This document shows, piece after piece, positions 19,561 through 21,385 of a stretch of DNA of 21,385 bases (position 1 is the stretch's first letter; each line of letters begins with the position of its first letter). The notes beneath the pieces were generated by a model that did no database searches, was not told where the DNA came from, and saw nothing but the letters and a program-made list of their open reading frames with translations. The stretch spans positions 1 through 21,385 of IMG/VR virus record IMGVR_UViG_3300032088_000110; one strand, written 5' to 3'. The stretch is from a virus. Position numbers and translations under genes: made by a program.

Positions 19561-19729
19561 TGACGATCAAAAAAAAGCTATGAGTGAAAAAATTGCTGAA
19601 CAAATAAAAGAATATTTGGCAAAAGGTGGGAAAATTACTAAATTGCCAAATCAGGCTTTTTCGCAAACGCATGATACTGAATACGTTAAATTACAATTAA
19701 GGAAACGTAATAAAAATGGACCATCTTAG
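19553..19729 (+). CDS. Small basic hypothetical protein (58 residues)
   Basis: ATG at 19553, overlapping the helix-turn-helix gene by eight bases, opens MTNDDQKKAMSEKIAEQIKE and ends KRNKNGPS. The stretch EYLAKGGKITKLP recurs in short phage proteins of unknown role. Its stop overlaps the next gene by 14 bases. Confidence 0.68.
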   Translation: MTNDDQKKAMSEKIAEQIKEYLAKGGKITKLPNQAFSQTHDTEYVKLQLRKRNKNGPS

Positions 19730-20159
19730 TTGGCAGATTAACTCAGAGCATAGCTTGCAGTGCTTCATAAAGTTTATTACCGAAGAATATAACGAAAAAA
19801 GTGTTCTTACGGTTACTTGGCAGAATGGCAAAAAGCGAACGAATCGGCAAAACAATGCTTTGATGCTTTATTGTCGATTACTAGCAGATGCTTTAAATTC
19901 TGCAGGGCTTGATATGAAGCGAACTTTAAAGCAAGAAGTGGATATAAGTTGGACTCAAGAATCTGTACTTGAGCATCTTTGGAGACCGATACAGAAACTC
20001 ACAATAAACAAAAACTCAACAACTGAAGCGAAAACAGATGAATACAGCAAAGTTTATGACGAGCTTAATAGGCACTTGAGCCAAAAATTTGGAATCAGTG
20101 TGCCATTCCCCTCGAAGGAGTACCACTATGATTCTCGACACATACCGAAGAACCGTTGA
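19716..20159 (+). CDS. NinB-like recombination protein
   Basis: A 147-residue protein. It has the pattern of NinB-type phage proteins: GKKRTNRQNNALMLYCRLLA, then AGLDMKRTLKQEVDISWTQE, EHLWRPIQKLTINKNSTTEA, and LNRHLSQKFGISVPFPSKEY. In lambda, NinB (Orf) binds SSB-coated DNA and stands in for RecFOR mediators, which fits the ssb, annealase and exonuclease genes next to it. Identification is from remembered motif order rather than a search, so a related but distinct family remains possible. Confidence 0.62.
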   Translation: MDHLSWQINSEHSLQCFIKFITEEYNEKSVLTVTWQNGKKRTNRQNNALMLYCRLLADALNSAGLDMKRTLKQEVDISWTQESVLEHLWRPIQKLTINKNSTTEAKTDEYSKVYDELNRHLSQKFGISVPFPSKEYHYDSRHIPKNR

Positions 20160-20319
20160 ACAGGCTAATCAGCAACTTTTAACTGGTCTGGAGCATTATG
20201 ATAAACGCGAATTGAAACTTGTGTTTAACAACCTCATGAATATGCACAGAGATATGTATACTCAGTATTTAAAATTCTATTCGGAGCATTTAGATGATAG
20301 TAAGCATAGAGGTGAATGA
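20128..20319 (+). CDS. Small helical hypothetical protein
   Basis: A 63-residue protein from ATG 20128 (AAGGAG seven bases upstream): MILDTYRRTVEQANQQLLTG, rich in Met, Tyr, Asn and Leu, ending HLDDSKHRGE. It begins inside the end of the NinB-like gene (32-base overlap). No function is recognised. Confidence 0.7.
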   Translation: MILDTYRRTVEQANQQLLTGLEHYDKRELKLVFNNLMNMHRDMYTQYLKFYSEHLDDSKHRGE

Positions 20320-20437
20320 AGAAGAAGCAGAAGAACTAATTTCTATTGCTGAAAATTTAACTGGTTCAATAGAAGATTTGAAAGATTTGATCTTGGAATT
20401 AAAGGGCATCATTCGTGAACAGAAAAAAATGTCTTGA
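20294..20437 (+). CDS. Small acidic coiled-coil-like protein (47 residues)
   Basis: ATG at 20294, GGAG seven bases upstream, opens MIVSIEVNEEEAEELISIAE and continues as one amphipathic helix (DLKDLILELKGIIREQKKMS). It overlaps the gene before by 26 bases and the NinG-like gene by 23. The composition and ribosome-binding site support it, but it is short. Confidence 0.6.
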   Translation: MIVSIEVNEEEAEELISIAENLTGSIEDLKDLILELKGIIREQKKMS

Positions 20438-20816
20438 AACCATACAGTTATTAGCACGCATAGCCGCCGCTGATGATAATGGTTACGTTCAGTGCGTATG
20501 CTGTGGCGTAATTAAGCACTACAAAGACGGAATGCATGGCGGGCACTACATCGGAAAGGGTCATAGCTCATATTGGAGTCTGCAAATTGAAAATGTACAC
20601 CCACAATGTGCTTCCTGTAATATCATGGGCATGAGGTACGGAACAGCCGCTATAGAGTACACTCGCTGGATGCAGGATTATTATGGCGATGACTTTGTAG
20701 CTGATATGCTTTCTAAGAAAAAACAACCCATGAAGCATTATAAGAAAGATTACGAGGATATGTACAAAGAATGGAAAGAACTCATTAAGTATCACGAATC
20801 GAGAGTCGGACAATGA
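20415..20816 (+). CDS. ninG: NinG-like (Rap) HNH-type recombination endonuclease
   Basis: A 133-residue protein from GTG 20415. CVCC (Cys27, Cys30) and CASCN (Cys65, Cys68) bind zinc, with HGGHYIGKG (His41, His44) and NVHPQC between them, as in NinG/Rap, a Holliday-junction nuclease related to HNH enzymes. It should resolve recombination intermediates made by the genes upstream. Lambda NinG is longer, so this is the short, core-only form. Stop and next ATG overlap (ATGA). Confidence 0.82.
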   Translation: MNRKKCLETIQLLARIAAADDNGYVQCVCCGVIKHYKDGMHGGHYIGKGHSSYWSLQIENVHPQCASCNIMGMRYGTAAIEYTRWMQDYYGDDFVADMLSKKKQPMKHYKKDYEDMYKEWKELIKYHESRVGQ

Positions 20817-21052
20817 CAGTTTTTAAATATGCTCAAATCGATAATAAATTTTATAAATTAATGAGTCATGATGAGTTAATAACATGGGCTGAGAAATTAC
20901 CCGAGTTTGAAGACAAAGACTTTATCGGCATTCTAACTCTCATGGTCAATCACAATATTTTTTTAGATTTCATGGAAGATAAATTAGAACTACAAGAAGA
21001 ATTCGACAAATTTTTAACGGAGCGATACAACGAAAAAGGAGTAAAACATTGA
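20813..21052 (+). CDS. Small acidic hypothetical protein
   Basis: A 79-residue acidic protein beginning MTVFKYAQIDNKFYKLMSHD with helices thereafter (DKDFIGILTLMVNHNIFLDF). It is coupled at both ends. It shares general size and composition with the next gene, but the sequences do not align well by eye. No function is recognised. Confidence 0.72.
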   Translation: MTVFKYAQIDNKFYKLMSHDELITWAEKLPEFEDKDFIGILTLMVNHNIFLDFMEDKLELQEEFDKFLTERYNEKGVKH

Positions 21053-21240
21053 AGCCAATAATGCCGATGACAAATGATGAGTTACAAGAATGGATTATAA
21101 GTAGTGCCGAGAAGTTAGAAGGTGATGATTTACGCGCAGTCGGTACATTTATACGTACCAATAATGATATAGCTGGTTTTTTTAACGATAACCCAAACAT
21201 CAAACAAGCGTTTATTGATCATGCGGAGTCTAAAAAATGA
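21049..21240 (+). CDS. Small acidic hypothetical protein
   Basis: A 63-residue protein. TTG at 21049 is chosen because AAGGAG stands seven bases upstream; ATG 21061 is the alternative. It reads MKPIMPMTNDELQEWIISSA, then DDLRAVGTFIRTNNDIAGFF, all helical and acidic. No function is recognised. The stop overlaps the next ATG. Confidence 0.66.
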   Translation: MKPIMPMTNDELQEWIISSAEKLEGDDLRAVGTFIRTNNDIAGFFNDNPNIKQAFIDHAESKK

Positions 21241-21385
21241 GCACGTTAGAAAAACAAATCGGCGGTAATCACTACAAAGACATGAAAATACAACCGATTG
21301 AATTCATTGTAGCTAACGATATTCCCTACCGAGAAGCTAATATTATCAAATACATTTGTAGGCATCGGTCGAAGAATGGCAAAGA
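21237..21385 (+). CDS. DUF3310-like protein, N-terminal part (runs off window)
   Basis: Begins MSTLEKQIGGNHYKDMKIQP, with IEFIVANDIPYREANIIKYI, CRHRSKNGK. GGNHY, the P-x-E-F/YI and the IIKYICRHR..K.G blocks are the signature of DUF3310, a family often annotated as nucleotide kinase without firm proof. The final part is lost at the window edge. AAAAAATG overlaps the stop of the gene before it. Confidence 0.85.
   Translation, partial: MSTLEKQIGGNHYKDMKIQPIEFIVANDIPYREANIIKYICRHRSKNGK

Noticed and set aside
1-21385. CRISPR array, insertion sequence, integrase or attachment site
   Set aside because: No regularly spaced direct repeats, transposase or integrase motifs, or tRNA-like attachment site were seen; prophage status is left open.

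Overview
The window is a stretch of a tailed-phage (siphovirus-type) genome, either a free phage or a prophage. It is moderately AT-rich. Recombination genes of the Erf/YqaJ/NinB/NinG kind and sigma70-like promoters suggest a gammaproteobacterial host. Two small basic proteins resembling families common in aquatic viruses suggest a marine or freshwater source. These are inferences; no host gene or integrase is visible.

Layout. From about 12.7 kb down to base 1, the minus strand carries the late module in packaging-to-tail order: a winged-helix protein; a three-gene probable DNA-modification cassette (ParB-like, TET-associated-type glycosyltransferase, cytidylyltransferase-like); small and large terminase; DUF4055-type portal; Mu F/SPP1 gp7-like head morphogenesis protein; scaffold; P22-like coat protein; two small basic proteins with a 14-codon micro-ORF between them; DnaT-like head-tail connector; head closure; HK97 gp10-like protein; tail terminator; tail tube; a tail assembly chaperone pair made by -1 frameshifting; and the start of the tape measure. 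Most neighbours overlap by a few bases, so this is one translationally coupled unit. It has an internal promoter before the scaffold and a terminator just after the coat gene.

From 12.7 to 16.8 kb the minus strand holds small early genes: zinc-ribbon-like and unknown proteins, plus a probable replication pair (O-like and P-like). They are driven by promoters that share a 19-bp palindrome (TGTAAA-N7-TTTACA) overlapping the -35 box. Three copies of a UUCG-type hairpin fused to a Shine-Dalgarno sequence sit between genes here.

From 17.2 kb to the end the plus strand is the recombination operon: Erf-like annealase, YqaJ-type exonuclease, SSB, a small helix-turn-helix protein, NinB-like and NinG-like proteins, several small unknowns, and a DUF3310-like protein cut by the window edge.

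Two non-coding blocks stand out. One (14143-14331) is closed by an 18-bp inverted repeat with one mismatch. The other (16851-17101), between the divergent early operons, folds on paper into a multi-branch structure. With the ParB/glycosyltransferase/cytidylyltransferase cassette, these are the best candidates for undescribed biology here.
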